This document shows positions 45,684 to 56,884 of a DNA stretch of 64,000 nt, one piece after another (positions within the stretch are counted from its first letter, which is position 1; each line of letters opens with the position of its first letter). The stretch covers positions 1 to 64,000 of the forward strand of contig BSBK01007733.1 in the NCBI GenBank assembly GCA_027943335.1. Reading direction: 5' to 3'. A model generated the notes under the pieces. The model did no database searches. It worked only from the letters and a program-made list of their open reading frames with translations, and had not been told where the DNA came from. The translations under genes and the position numbers were made by a program. The DNA comes from Chamaecyparis obtusa (lineage: Eukaryota > Streptophyta > Pinopsida > Cupressales > Cupressaceae).

Positions 45684-48640
45684 TGGCTTACCTGTATTAT
45701 GGAATGAAAATTTTACATTTTAGTCTTTCCATTGTGCATCCTTCGTGACCTAAAATTTTCCATATCCACAAGATTAGATTTCAAATGTCGCGTTATTTGT
45801 TTAACCATGTCCTCCTCTTTCAACTATTTAAAATGTTTTCCCGTGATAATGATAATTTCTTATTATACATATTAAAATAGTAAATTCCATGAACGTAATT
45901 AGTTAATAGAACTAACTTTCCACTAGGTGAAGGCTATTGTTCTTTGAATATTTTAGTTAGCAATGTTTTTTATATTAGTTAGGAATTTTTTTCTATACTA
46001 AACATAAACTTTAAAAGTACATATTACAAAAATTATAATAATGCAGTATTTAGTAGGTATATATATTACTTTTAAAAATTATCATAATATTATTAAATGA
46101 ATATAAAAAAAGTTAAATATATATTAGAATAATTTTAAGTGAGATTCAGGAGGACCATCGTATTTTTCAACATGTCAAAAAGACTTATTGAAAGGATGAT
46201 TGCATACTACCAGCCCACCCCATGAATCCTATATAGCTAATTGGACAAAAGCACACCACCCTTGTAGCTGTCATAATCACAACCATGATCTTCATTTGTA
46301 ATTCTAAATAATTCCTTGTCACACACTCACACAAATCAACTCCTCTACTTCATGGGAAATAGTTACAAGGGACTTTAATTTTAAGAGCAATGCTATTGGT
46401 GAGGCAAATACAGTGAATTAGTCCAAATATTCCTATTAGGAGGAACTCTATGCATAGTACTAGTTGAACTCACCTAATAATTAAGAGGATATTGTAAATA
46501 CTAGAAGTATAGTAGTACCCTCTTGTCCTAATCTTCAACCTAAAAATTTAAAAAGTAAAACTAGTAATCTTTAGACAAAAACAATTACACCCAATTCTAC
46601 CTTCCACAAATGAAATAAAACAAGAAAGCCACTAAGTCACATCTTTCAAAAGTGAAATGTTTAAGGAGAAGAAATATGGGTGGAGGGGAGATAAAACATC
46701 TTGATTGAATGAGGCATCTATGGTAAAAGGGAAAGTGCAAAAGAAATTATTTAAGTTTTTTTTCTATGGTAAGATGAACACTTATGATAAGTAGGGGAAA
46801 TGTGGGAAAGACATTCCCAGTGGGAGCCCTTGATAAACTAAGCACTGAAGTAACTATACAATTTTATACTGATGTTGAGCTTCTCATATATTTTTAATTA
46901 TAAATATTTAAATTATAGAGGGTGAATTTAATCCTCACCATTTGTTGAGTTTGCTTCCCAGGCTAAGGAGAAAGGATGTAAAAATCTATACAAAAGTTTT
47001 GGGAGCCTTGCAAAAACCCATCATCTTAAGTTATGGGTACCTAGAAAATCCCATGGTTTCTTTTTGAAGGTTAAGGGGGCCTTTCTAAAACCCCTAGTTT
47101 CTATTCTTAAGGGTTTTTGCCTATTGTTCTTGTGCATCTTGATCTTTTTCTCCACTCTATCTTTTAGGCATTTGATGTTTTTCTATTGAGGTGGTTTTTG
47201 GATGATTTCACTCTATGTTTTTGGAGTTGGTTGTATGTGGGTCACAAAACCCACCAAAATCTATTTGTAAAGAGTTTTAGGTCGCTTTAAAACCTATTTT
47301 TCCTTAATATAAACCATTCAATTTTTTGGGTTTACTTTCAAAAATCTAGTCATTATTTTACTTGTAAAATAGTTACATTGTACTCATTTTCATAAACCCA
47401 AGTTGAATATTAAGACAAGGAAAAAAATAGTTTCCTAGTAAAGATAATATAATGATTAGTATCCTAGGTGGTGAAATTCAACCTCAATAGAATAAAAAGG
47501 GGAAATACAAAGTGTTTGTAACCCTATTATTGATGTGTGAAGATATTTTATGTAAAAAACTCCAACAAAAATATATGCATAAGTGTTGTGTATTGTGATG
47601 AAGACATACATAGGTTATAGATAAATTAAATTATAAAAAAATATATTATTTCCACATAACCCTTATGAGAGAAAAATATATAAAAAAAGGTATTTAAAAT
47701 CCATATTATAAATTAGTAATTTAAGTGTACAATAAAGAAAAAATAGATATGCTCCAAAATAAACATTTCAAAGGAAAAAATAGCCTCTAGAAGAACCCAC
47801 ACAAACTAATGTATTATCTCAAAAAGAATATCACAATACACATAAAAATCCTATATGCAAGACCTGTAAAACATCAAGGAAAATATTTTCACTCCTCGAT
47901 CTGGAAATGTTAATGAGATCCATTTAGGAAGACATGTCAATCTAAACCACCTTTAATTCTATATAAAAATTCTAATAGATTTTACATCCAACCTCTTACC
48001 TAAATGCTAATGATTTTATAAGCCAATATCGACAATTACTTATGTGATTGTTTTTAAATAAAAAATATTATACAAAACTACTAAGTGGTACTACATAGAT
48101 CACATCCCATAAATATATGATCTCACTAAACCATAAACCTAAAATTAAATGTTTTGTGCTAATTAACTACAATAGTAAATATTTTTATAAGTTGACATAC
48201 ACATTAAATTAATTTATCCCAATATATTTCACAATATACAAGTATCCTCTTGAACACCTACTCCATACATGGTATCCACATTTCAATATGTAACACACTT
48301 AAATATATATACTTTTAACGTTATTGACATTATTATTATGCAAAGTGTAGAACACATTTTTCCCAATATTCCCCCACTTGTTGCACATGTGACATGAGGA
48401 GTGAAGAGTAAAATCAAACATGAAGTGATGAATATGTAAAGACAACATGTATCACATGATTATCGACATTCTACATTACTTTACTTTCAATAGAAATCAT
48501 AATGACCACCGTCTCAAATTAGAACCCTTTCATGTTCCATTATGTCAATGCATGAAAGGTAAGATTCTTCCAAAGGTGTAGAAACACTAATTACCATGTA
48601 GAATCATGAATTCTTTCTCAACTTAATAATTGAATGTTAA
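45684..48640. other. AT-rich intergenic DNA
   Basis: No gene or RNA is recognised. At 46960-47325 a T-rich stretch ends in TTTAAAACCTATTTTTCCTTAATATAAACC, similar to the tail of the insertion at 27619-28963, and may be a LINE 3' remnant. The remainder is A/T-rich without visible structure. Confidence 0.5.
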
Positions 48641-51600
48641 ACCCAAATATAATTTTTAAAATATATGTCTTAATAGCTTCTAGGAACTTACTAACAACTA
48701 GAATTAAAATTATAGTTAGTTGCTAACTTATCGTACTAAACATTACTTAAAAATATGGTATACTCATTAGACCAATAAAACCTTCATTTAGTAGTATATC
48801 CAAATCAATCGATAATCACAAGTCACTATATATTCAGTATTAGAAAAATAATTCCTCTATGTTAACAAACATACATGAACATGTGACAAAAATGATAAAG
48901 ACTTTCAACACCATAATATGATAAGAATATTAAACACAGTTCAACCATACATCTTGAAACTCTAATTATACAAGTAATGTAAAATTTGAACTTATGAATG
49001 AAGACATAAAAATTCCCTCCAATAGCACTTAGAAGAAGTGCATGGCTAGTGTCATCAATACCATTTAGTACCAAATATAATACAAAATGAGATAAAAAAT
49101 TATAAAATAAGCCAATATGAAATAAAATCTCTCACTACTAATCATCATAGCTCCTCCAAGTTCTTCACATTATGAAATGATGTTAGATTAAAAAAGCCCC
49201 TATTTTATTACTAAAATTAATGAATTCCAATGAAAATAAGAATACACAAATGTAATGACTATAATAAGTTTATTTCAACCTCAACTCTAATTTCATATGA
49301 GCACAAACCTATAAGAAGAGGCACTAGACCATCACACTAAATCTAAAAATGCAATTGATACCTTACCAACATGAATGTAGCAAGGTTATTATAAGATGTC
49401 CTTCCTAGAACCATAAATAGAAAAATATCCTCATACAACTATTAAATATTGAGGAAAAATATGTAAATTTATCAATAAAACTTCAAGGAAAAAATCCTTA
49501 GAAATAAAAGGAATATCAAACCAACAAACTCATGAAATGTATGTCCATTTTTTTTTATCAAAAATTAAAAATTCAAAGGAAATTGTTGCAACCAAAATAT
49601 AGGAGGGAAAAAAAAAATCAATTATTTATTTTAGGATAGGTAATGGTAAATGAAATAATGAAATAAAAAATCTATTTAATTAATTATCAACATGACATAG
49701 AAAATAGGTTGTATAATATGGACTAAATTTTAAATTACCTAGACTACTTAAATAATATAATTAATCTTGAGTTCTGTTAATTAAATAATTAAAATATTGA
49801 TGAACATGTTAGTGTAGATTACAAAATAAGTAGATTAACATGAATATGATATATAGATGATCTTAGGTGTCTACAACTTGTACTTTTCTAGTGTACTAAA
49901 TTTAATGTAGATAAAGAAATAAATATTATATATGAAAAGTAATTACAAAAATTAACCTTGAATTAATTATGTATGCATTGAAAATGTAATTTTTAGAATA
50001 ATGACTCAAAATATCTTAATAAATCAACCATTTAGCTCTCTCAAGTGAGTTTATTTTGGAGTGGGTCTACAATTGTCAATATATGGATTCTCCTTTATGG
50101 AATATGGTAGAATGAGGTCTCCTTCATCATGTTATACCATTGCAAGCTCAACATTCAATAACATACCTTCTCATGTTGTAAATCCTAATGATAAAAACAT
50201 ATCAAGTGATAGATAGATGAGGATATGGTCTATAAATGAATGTATAATTGAATTTGAAGTTATCACTTTCCCTTTGATATCATCAACCCCAAATATAATT
50301 TTAAAAATATATCTTAATAGATACTAGAAACTCTTTAACAACTAGCATATAAATTATAGCTAGTTGCTAACATATCCTACTAAACTTCACTTAAAAATAT
50401 GGCATGCTCATCAGAACAAGAAAACCTTCATTTATTAGTTTTTCCAAATCAATCTATAATCGCAAGTCACTATATATTCATTATTCCAAAAATAATTCAT
50501 CTACAATAACAAACATACATGAACATGTGACAAAAACTTAAAGATTTTCAACACCATAATATGATGAGAACATCAAACAAGGGTCAGCCATACATCTTGA
50601 AACTCCAATTATATGATTAATTTCAAACTTGAATTTATGAATCAAGACATAAAAAATTCCCACCAATAGTACTTAGAAGAATTGCATGGCTAGTGTCATC
50701 AATATCATCTAGTACCAAAGAAAATACAAAATGATATGAAAAATTATAAAATAAACCAATATGAAATAAAATATGTCAATGCTAATAACCATAGTTCTTC
50801 CAAGTTCTTTGCATCATGAAATGATGTTAAATTAAAAAGCCCGTATTTTATTACTAAAATTAATGAAGTCAAATGAAAGTAAGCATACACAAATGTAATG
50901 ACTAGAATAAGTTCATTTCAACCTCAACTCTAATTTTATATGAGCACAAACTTATAGGAAGAAGTACAAGACCATCACACTAAAGCAAAAAATACAATTG
51001 ATATCCTACCAACATGAATGTGCTAAGGTTGTGATAATTTTTCCTTCCTAGATCCACAAATAGAAAAATATCCTCATACAACTATTAGATAGTGAGGACA
51101 ATATGTAAATATTTCAACACAATTTCAATTAGGACACAATCCTTAAAAATAAAAGGATTGTCAAACCAACAAACATATTGAAATATATGCTCATTTATTG
51201 ATCAAAATTTTAAAAAGTTAAAAGAAATAGTTGTAACCAAAAGTAGGAGGGAGAAATTTAATTGATTATTTATTTTGGGATAGGTGATGGGAAAAAATAA
51301 TTAAATAAAAAAATACTTATTTAATTCATGACATAGAAAACAAGTTGTTTAATTAAACATGCATAGATTTTTTTAATTAATTATGAAGTGTAATCTAGAC
51401 CAATTAAATAATATAATTAGTTCTTGATGAGAAATGTTAACAAAATAATTACATTATCAATGAAGATGTTGGTGTGGATTACAAAATAATTAGATTAATG
51501 TGAATGTGATATATAGATGATTTTAGGTGTCTAAAATGACTAATTTTCTAGTTTAATAAATGTAATGTAGATGAAGAATTAAATAATTTATATGAAAATC

Positions 51601-52850
51601 AACTACAAGAAAGAAGTTCAAATTAATTATGTATGCACTCTAGAATGCATTTTCTAGAACAATGGCATAATTATGAAATCAGCCATTTAGCTCTCTCAAG
51701 TGAGTTTTTTTGAGTAGTCTACAGTTATAAGACTATTAATGCATGGCCCCTCCTTTATCACATATGTGGAATGAGCTCCCCCTCATCATGTTACATGATT
51801 GCAAACTCAACATCATTAATATACATTGTCATGCAATAAAACTTAATGAAAATGACACATCATGTAATAGGTAGATGAGGATATGGTCAAGAAGTAAATG
51901 TATCTAGTTGAATTTGAAGTTATCACTTCTTCTTTGGTATCTTTATTACATAAACAAAACCTTTTATTAAATGGCTTATCGATTTACCTCTTGATCCATA
52001 TCTCATGAAACATGGGTAAATGAGTTTGAATCAAAAACTACATTACTGAATAATTATGATGAAACATGGATCAATGAGATTGACTCAAAAACTACATAAT
52101 TGAATCCTAATGAAACATGTGTCAGTAAGTTTTATTTGAAAATTACACAATTGAATCTCGATAGCAATATCACAATTTGACTTGTTGTGGAATAACTCAT
52201 ACTTATCAATTTATCTAATGTAAAACATAATTATGTACATGAAAATGTAAATATTGGCAATATGGCCGAAGTACTTGGTAAATGTGGGAGCTTACTCAAA
52301 TGTGAAAATATTATAAGATAAAGAATTAAATATTATATATGAAAATTAACTACAAGAAAGAAGCTCAAATCAATTATGTATACATCCGAGAATGTAATTT
52401 CTAGAGCAATGACTAAAATATCTTAATAAATCAGTCATTTGGCTCTCTCAAGTGAGCTTTTTTTAGCGGGTCTACAATTATGGGACTATAAGTACATGGC
52501 TTTTGCTTTAAAGCATTTTGTGGAATGAGCTCTCCCTCATCATGTTACACCATTACAAACTCAACAATCAATAACTTACTTGTCATGTTGTAAAACTCAA
52601 TGATAGTAACATATTACATAATAGATAACTGAGAATATGATCTATAAATGAATGCATAGTTGAATTTAAAGTTAACACTTTTTCTTCAATATCATTATTG
52701 TACAAATAACATCATTAATTAAATGACCTATTAATTTAGGTCACGCAAAATACAATTATATACAAGAAAATATAAATGTTGACAATATAGGCGAAGTACA
52801 TGGTAAATGTGGAAGCCTACTCAAGTGTGAATTCTTCAAGCTGTAATAAT
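48641..52850. repeat. 1646-bp tandem duplication with a partial third copy
   Basis: 48641 onward (CCCAAATATAATTTTT) is repeated from 50287 with an offset of 1646 bp, each unit ending with the CATTTAGCTCTCTCAAGTGAG block (50029 and 51686). A partial third copy of that block and its flank lies at 52435-52745, and sequence at 52205-52315 is repeated at 52745-52850. A minor 60-bp repeat (ATGAAACATGG...CAAAAACTACA) occurs about three times at 52007-52160. The units differ by many substitutions and small indels. No coding capacity. Confidence 0.8.
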
Positions 52851-53010
52851 TTCAAATCAATAACCATCCTCATCCATCTGATGCGAAAACATCGTTGGAA
52901 CCACCTGAACTTGCCAGCCCCGAGACAAAAGAAGGGTGGAAAATGCAAGAGGGTCCACCTCGACAATTTCTTTTACTAGGTTTCCACACGGAACTATAAG
53001 TTGTGGGCCA

Positions 53011-53135
53011 TTTTAATCTTGACTTTATGGTCTCTTCCTCAGCGAAGTCTTAGGTTAATCTTGACTTTATGGTCTTTTCTTCTGGAAGTCTTATTTTATT
53101 ATAACCTTTATGGTCTTTTTCTCAGCGAAATCGTA
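53011..53135 (+). promoter_or_regulatory. Three 42-bp repeats upstream of the DUF247 gene
   Basis: Units at 53011-53052, 53053-53093 and 53094-53135 share ACTTTATGGTCT or CCTTTATGGTCT and CTCAGCGAA or CTGGAA. Units 1 and 2 contain CTTGACTTT, which includes the W-box core TTGAC bound by plant WRKY factors. They lie 400-525 bp before the ATG at 53536. A promoter role is inference. Confidence 0.45.
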
Positions 53136-53273
53136 TGTAATATGCAGTAGGTAAAGCGTAGTCTTCATTTAAGTAGATGAAGTATTCCCTCAAACTGTGA
53201 GCTCGGGTAAGGAGGAGTGACACTAGAAATTGAGAGTAAATGTTTCTGGGTATACACGACTTAAGAGACTAAG

Positions 53274-53478
53274 GTATGTTCATGTTTTGCTTTGTCTATG
53301 TAATATATTTTTCTTTACAACATTTCACTAGTTTGAGATCATAAGATTATCTAAATGCCTAGAATATGAATTTCAACATTAAACTGAATGTCCATAATTA
53401 ACTAGAAATGCTATTTTCTTCTATATAGCTCAACTGAGAACATTAATCTGACGATTGGTTGTCATGTTTGATATACAG
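53274..53478 (+). other. Possible 5'-UTR intron of the DUF247 gene
   Basis: Consensus-like donor AAG|GTATGTT at 53274 and acceptor TTTGATATACAG at 53478 bound 205 bp of T-rich sequence. The ATG lies 57 bp after the acceptor. No transcript supports it. Confidence 0.3.
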
Positions 53479-53535
53479 ACTAAGATGGCATATGATTTGT
53501 AAGATCATTCTTGAGGAGAATAAAAAGCAGAGAAG

Positions 53536-53922
53536 ATGGCTGCACCAGACATCTCTAATGTCGAAGGCCAAACATCAGGCAATGCTTCAACCGAATCATG
53601 GCTTAGCCATGTAAAGAGCACATTCAATCCTCCAAGGCAATTGTGGCAAGCGTCTACAAAAGTTTGCATTTTTAGGTTGCTTAAATGTATCAGGATTAAT
53701 AATCCGGAATACTATTATCCTTGTGATATATCATTTGGGCCTTACCATCATCGCAAAGACCCCCATCTATGTAGAATGGATCAGTATAAACTCCAGGCAC
53801 TTCATAGAATGGTAACGAGATTGAAGATAGATGTGTCCACCGTGATTGCAGAGGTTCGAAAGTTGGAGAATGAAATAAGAGAGTGCTATGCAGAACCAAT
53901 CGACTGGGACGGAGAGACATTG
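53536..53922 (+). pseudogene. DUF247 (plant UPF0481-type) gene, truncated after 129 codons
   Basis: The first ATG of the frame, at 53536, gives a 129-residue DUF247 N-terminus: CIFRLLKCIR at residues 44-53, YYPCDISFGPYHH at 60-72, MDQYKLQALHRM at 81-92 and the signature IRECYAEP at 114-121. DUF247 proteins are plant-specific, usually 400-550 residues with a C-terminal membrane segment, and poorly characterised, though some members act in grass self-incompatibility. Similarity stops at ETL (residues 127-129), exactly where a reverse-strand copia LTR begins with TGTTGG at 53923. The open frame runs 24 codons into the LTR. No stop or frameshift lies in the retained part, so decay started recently or the piece is still under constraint. 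Confidence 0.85.
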
Positions 53923-54277
53923 TGTTGGATGATAACAATGGTGATGGAGGCAGAGACAGAACTATCATATACACAGCAGGAAATAAAAACTCAATAAACA
54001 GAATAGAAACCCTTTTCTACTTTAAAATAAGACTTTATATTAATGTCCAATTTTCAGATTTCTTATAGAACTGCCAAAGTTCACACTATCGTATTTTTCT
54101 GCAGAGACATAGTATATTTTCCAGCACACAAACTGAAAACAAAAACATTCCCCTTTTTTACAAAAATATGCAACCCAGAAGCATCTAGAATTGCCTGGAG
54201 AATAACCGATTTAAGAAATGTCAGAGAAAAAATAAATTGCAATTAAAATGGTAGTTGGTAGTTTGAAAAATGTGGCG

Positions 54278-54323
54278 GTCGCATGATTGCATAAACTAAA
54301 TAATACTTATGCGATCATGTGAT
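54278..54323. repeat. Inverted repeat 1 in copia D LTR
   Basis: Arms GTCGCATGATTGCAT and ATGCGATCATGTGAT surround a 16-base A/T-rich loop. Three of 15 pairs are mismatched, each explained by one transition. Confidence 0.75.
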
Positions 54324-54429
54324 AAGTATAAAGAGGGGAACCCACGTATGCTTTGGTGGCAACAACAAATAGTGCATAAAAATAAAATCAAATAAAAGGC
54401 TAAAACATAATGCAGTTGGTGGGCAGGCT

Positions 54430-54475
54430 TTCGCATGATCGCATGAACCAAATAATAGTTATGCGATTATGCGAA
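54430..54475. repeat. Inverted repeat 2 in copia D LTR
   Basis: Arms TTCGCATGATCGCAT and ATGCGATTATGCGAA with a 16-base loop; 14 of 15 pairs match. It lies 152 bp from repeat 1, with the same loop length and a similar loop sequence. Confidence 0.8.
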
Positions 54476-54571
54476 AAGATAAATGGCAAATGCTGGTAGG
54501 TGTGCGGAAAGTAAACTGAAAGCAAGGAAGATTAACAAAAAGTGTCCTGTTGGCATCCACGTCTTCTAATA

Positions 54572-54580
54572 CTCCCCCTT
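54572..54580 (-). promoter_or_regulatory. Polypurine tract of copia D
   Basis: The minus strand reads AAGGGGGAG directly before the LTR. Confidence 0.75.
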
Positions 54581-54737
54581 AATCTTCACTGCTACAGTCT
54601 TTGATACCCAATCGATCTCTTTGATAAACAAAACTCTCTTTTCCCAGTGCCTTGGTGAAGATGTCTGCTAATTGATCTTCAGACCTGCAATGTTCCAAAT
54701 AGATTTCTCCATTGTTGATCAGCTCTCTGATGAAATG
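54579..54737 (-). pseudogene. C-terminal end of copia RNase H (family D)
   Basis: The minus strand encodes the conserved end of copia Pol: HFIRELINNGEIYLEHC, then DQLADIFTKAL, ending SSED before a stop at about 54579. The family motif is FHFIRE...QLADIFTK. The upstream part is cut off at 54738 by gypsy A element 3; the rest of this copia element must lie beyond the right edge of the window. Confidence 0.85.
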
Positions 54738-55584
54738 TGATGCAGGAGCATCCTGGGTGTAAGAGCAATCTTGCCTCACCCAAAAATATTTTTATTTTTG
54801 TATTCAATAAGGGCTATCTTGTGCAGAGTTGCTATTTATGGAAACTTGCTATTTTTAGTAAGTTGGTTTTATGACCTCGGAATGTTCTAATTTTACATGT
54901 GGAGGTTCATCTTAGTCATATCAGCCTGCCAGCAAAGTTTCATGGCTAGATCAGGTCTAGTTTTGAAGATATTGAAGATTTTCGGTATTGGCAGCAGGGT
55001 ACAGAAATTTCAAACTCAGTTTTGAAAGCTTTAGAGGCCCTGGATGAGGTTGAAAATTTGGGTGACGAGCACTAGTCAAGCTTGTAGAGCGTTTTGTGGC
55101 ATTTCCAGAATGGGGTTATAATAGCCAATCAGATCAACAGGTGATGACTTATGGTCTTCAGAAGTTGGGTCACCTGAAATGGCAGAAAATAATTTTTCTT
55201 CAAAATTTCTGTTTGAGTTTCAAAACTCATTTTGAGCCGACTTTGATGTAATAAATTGTAAAATAAAATAATTCTAAATTTGGTCGGCCCTAAGGGCTAA
55301 ATTTCTAGATCCTTCTCGGGTGGTGGAAATTGCCTATATAAAAAAGGCCTGTAGTGTTGTCTAGGGCAGTTCTGGGTAGTAGATCTGGGTATTAATTCGA
55401 GGCTTTATCCTACAAAATATTGTAAGGGAATGCCCATGTGGCTTTGCATATTGTAATTCTGAAAGTTTGTAATTCCACATTTGTGGAGATAATAAGAAGC
55501 CAATTTTCTGTTCTTGCATATTATTGTTGTTGTTTCTCTATTTCTGTTATGTGTTTGTGGTATTAAGGGGAGCACCCTTCATCA
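54738..55584 (+). repeat. 5' LTR of gypsy A element 3
   Basis: 847 bp, ending CTTCATCA. The heat-shock element position (55303-55315) reads TTCTAGATCCTTC, so the middle GAA is lost. Confidence 0.93.
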
Positions 55585-55586
55585 AG

Positions 55587-55598
55587 TGGTATTAGAGC
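55587..55598 (+). promoter_or_regulatory. Primer-binding site of element 3
   Basis: TGGTATTAGAGC, one C-to-T change from the perfect site seen in elements 2 and 4. Confidence 0.85.
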
Positions 55599-55685
55599 AA
55601 GAGTTCTTGAGTGTGTAAACAGATCGCCGACTATGAGGCAGTTTGCACTAGGATCGTGGTTAGGGTTTCAGTGCGCATCATGAAA

Positions 55686-55988
55686 ATGCCTCCACAAAGA
55701 GAACATGACGGAAGAGTTGGTGTTGTGACACCTAAGGTTAGAGAGCTACACAAACAAGTGCGAGCATTGCAAGAAAAGATTCACAGAGGAATGAATCTTA
55801 ATGTCAGAGACGAAAGCGAGGATGAAGCCGAAGAGGAATACCAAGAAGGAGAAGCTAAAATTGTGAACCAGGAGGAAGAAAGATTTTTTCAGGCAATTTT
55901 CAAGATTGGGAAAAGACCTAAGATTGAGGTTCCTACATTTTCTGGAAATCTTAACCCAGAGGAATTGATTGACTGGATCAATGAATGT
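55686..55988 (+). pseudogene. Gag of element 3, N-terminal part
   Basis: The ATG at 55686 opens MPPQREHDGRVGVVTPKV and stays open through the acidic region (DESEDEAEEEYQEGE) to WINEC, 101 codons without a stop. It is cut at the TGT Cys codon (55986-55988) by the insertion of element 4. The target duplication AATGT spans this codon. Confidence 0.9.
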
Positions 55989-56846
55989 TGATGAAGGGTG
56001 CTCCCCTTAATACCACAAACACATAACAGAAATAGAGAAACAACAACAATATGCAAGAATAGAAAATTGGCTTCTTATTATCTCCACCAATGTGGAATTA
56101 TAATCTTTCAGAATTACAATATGCAAAGCCACATGGGCATTCCCTTACAATATTCTTTAGGACAAAGCCTCGAACTATTACCTAGATCTACTACCCCAGA
56201 ACTATTCTGAACTGCCTAAGACAATAATACAGCCTTCCTTATATAGGCAATTTTCCACCGCCTGGGAAGGTTCCAGAATTTTAGCCAATAAAGCCGACCA
56301 AACTTAGCATTATTTTATTTTACATTTTATTACATCATAGTCGGCTCAAGATAACCTTTGAAACCCGAACAAAAATTTTGAAGAAAATTATTTTCTGCCA
56401 TTTCAGGTGGCCCAACTTCCGAAGACCATAAGTCATCACCAGTTGACCCGCTCGGCTATTATAACCCCATTTCAAAAATGCCACGAAGCGCTCTATAGGC
56501 TTGACCGGTGCAAGCGCTTGTCACCCAAATTTTCGACCTCATCCGGGGCCTCTAAAGCCTTCAAAATTGAGTTCAAAGTTTCTGTACCCTACTGCCAATA
56601 CCAAAAATCTTCAATATCTTCCAATATACACTTGATCTGGCAATGAAACTTTACTGGCAGACTTATACGACCAAAATGAACCTCCAAGAAAGAAATCAGA
56701 CCATTCTGAGCACATACAAAAATTACCAAAAATAGTAACTTTCCATAAATAGCAGCTCTGCACAAAATAGCCCTTATTGAATACAAAAATAGAAATATTT
56801 TTGGGTGATGCAAGATTGCTCTTACACCCAGGATGCTCCTGCATCG
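55989..56846 (-). repeat. 3' LTR of gypsy A element 4
   Basis: 858 bp. Its first base on the minus strand has changed from T to C. It carries the heat-shock element at 56266-56278 and TATA at 56239-56245. Confidence 0.95.
56266..56278 (-). promoter_or_regulatory. Heat-shock element in 3' LTR of element 4
   Basis: The plus strand shows GAAGGTTCCAGAA, the complement of TTCTGGAACCTTC. Confidence 0.7.
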
Positions 56847-56884
56847 GACACCTAGGGTAATTTGAGAAGTGACTCTGTCACGAC

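Larger units (their letters stand above)
53923..54571 (-). repeat. 3' LTR of a reverse-strand copia element (family D)
   Basis: On the plus strand it starts TGTTGGATG and ends TCTTCTAATA (the last CA mutated to TA), next to the polypurine tract of a minus-strand element. The length is 649 bp. The left border coincides with the loss of DUF247 similarity, and CATTG at 53918-53922 would be one target-duplication copy. It contains two tandem palindromic motifs in its U3 part. With only one LTR in the window, the borders are inferred. Confidence 0.65.

Noticed and set aside
40187..45688. A 5-bp target duplication for the copia element
   Set aside because: GGACT and TGGCT do not agree well enough; the LTR borders are clear but the duplication is not.
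48641..52850. Tandem duplication as an LTR pair of a large element
   Set aside because: The units are immediately adjacent, with no PBS, PPT, TG...CA ends or interior.
53994..54246. Small plus-strand ORFs after the DUF247 fragment as a continuation exon
   Set aside because: They lie in the inferred copia D LTR and have no similarity to the DUF247 C-terminus.
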